Below are positions 6,782 through 7,170 of a DNA stretch of 7,170 nt, piece after piece (the first letter of the stretch is position 1; every line of letters starts with the position of its first letter). Under the pieces are notes generated by a model. That model made no database searches and had not been told where the DNA came from. It saw only the letters and a list, made by a program, of their open reading frames with translations. This stretch comes from Flavobacteriia bacterium (lineage in GTDB: Bacteria; Bacteroidota; Bacteroidia; Flavobacteriales_D; Crocinitomicaceae): contig RFSL01000047.1 of the NCBI GenBank assembly GCA_009923965.1, positions 1-7,170 of the forward strand. The letters are read 5' to 3'. The translations under genes were made by a program, and so were the position numbers.

Positions 6782-7039
6782 CTACAAGCCAGATTGATAG
6801 AGTTCTACAATTTTATAACGAAAGTCACTTAATTTTTTTAACTCGGCTGCATCTTTATATTGCCCTTCAAAAGAAACAATGAAAGAAGAATAAAGGGATT
6901 TTATTTCATCAAAATGTTTGTTAGAATTTAATTTCTTAAAAACACTATTTGATAAGAAGCCAGGGCTTTCTCCTAAAAGGAGTTTTGTAAGCGATTCAAT
7001 TATCTCTTCGGATAATTCAATCAATTCTTTTTCATCCAT
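6782..7039 (-). CDS. Unrecognised 85-residue acidic helical protein
   Basis: I do not recognise this family. The 85-residue product has no signal peptide, membrane segment or Cys. Its N-terminus is strongly acidic and amphipathic (MDEKELIELSEEIIESLTKLLLGE), a central part has the FLSNSVFKKLNSNKHF pattern, and the C-terminus is a second helical stretch with alternating Lys and Leu ending in IVELYQSGL. The composition suggests a small cytoplasmic helical-bundle protein. Support for being real: it is in the same direction as its neighbours, its ATG lies 15 bp after the upstream stop, its stop lies 28 bp before the rnpA ATG, the upstream base context is A-rich as for the other starts, and no competing gene covers the stretch. 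A functional link to RNase P is possible only by position. Confidence 0.65.
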   Translation of the reverse strand: MDEKELIELSEEIIESLTKLLLGESPGFLSNSVFKKLNSNKHFDEIKSLYSSFIVSFEGQYKDAAELKKLSDFRYKIVELYQSGL

Positions 7040-7054
7040 ATTTTTATTTTAAAA

Positions 7055-7170
7055 CTACGTTAATTCTTCAAAATCATCAAAATGTGTGTCATCTTTTTTA
7101 TTCATGTTACTAAAGCGCGATTTTATATCAAATAATGGTTTACCTGAAATCAGATAATTAACAGCATTAA
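7055..7170 (-). CDS. C-terminal tail of an unidentified protein (5' end outside window)
   Basis: A minus-strand frame open from the right edge gives 37 residues before a TAG at 7055-7057. It begins NAVNYLISGKPLFDIKSRF and ends in an acidic tail DDTHFDDFEELT. The frame is open to the window edge with no stop, and the adjacent frame is interrupted (a TGA near 7150), which supports it being the end of a longer coding region. The charged, probably disordered end is common at cytoplasmic C-termini of membrane or cytosolic proteins. An internal Met at residue 22 would leave only 16 residues and is not favoured as a start. I cannot assign a family. It sits 15 bp upstream of the 85-residue gene and is likely co-transcribed with it. 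Confidence 0.55.
   Translation of the reverse strand, partial: NAVNYLISGKPLFDIKSRFSNMNKKDDTHFDDFEELT

Noticed and set aside
1..7170. Mobile element, CRISPR array, toxin-antitoxin or defence system
   Set aside because: No spaced direct repeats, terminal inverted repeats, transposase, nuclease or phage-like frames were seen; the gene content is core-genome in character with uniform base composition.

Overview
This is an A+T-rich window (about one-third G+C by eye) from a member of the Bacteroidota, most likely order Flavobacteriales. The evidence is a GldA-type gliding-motility ATPase, an S41 carboxyl-terminal protease directly downstream of rnpA, the Bacteroidota form of the Wzy_C/WaaL-type ligase, and translation starts preceded by A-rich stretches rather than Shine-Dalgarno sequences. 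A finer placement, such as a Crocinitomicaceae/Fluviicola-like lineage, would be a guess.

Layout: at the left edge, on the plus strand, is the C-terminal third of an imidazolonepropionase-like amidohydrolase. It converges, with only 19 bp between stop codons, on a long minus-strand gene train that fills the rest of the window. In transcription order (right to left) the train is: the C-terminal tail of an unidentified gene cut by the right edge; an unrecognised 85-residue acidic protein; rnpA (RNase P protein); a secreted S41 (CtpA/Tsp-type) protease; a polytopic O-antigen ligase/polymerase family protein; gldA; tyrS; and miaE. Intergenic gaps are 15, 28, 2, 13, 22, 1 and 11 bp, so one operon or a few overlapping transcripts is likely. 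One internal promoter candidate matching the Bacteroidota consensus lies inside the ligase gene, about 110 bp upstream of gldA.

Functionally the train mixes RNA and translation housekeeping (RNase P maturation of tRNA, tyrosyl-tRNA charging, tRNA A37 hydroxylation) with envelope functions (periplasmic proteolysis, surface glycan ligation, ABC export linked to gliding). tyrS and miaE are adjacent, and tRNA-Tyr is a classic carrier of the modification MiaE hydroxylates, which makes a plausible functional pair.

No gap over 300 bp exists. No tRNA, rRNA, CRISPR array, insertion sequence or phage gene was seen. I found no evidence of an undescribed system: apart from the two short, unrecognised upstream reading frames, every gene belongs to a recognisable family with its key residues in place or at least not clearly lost.
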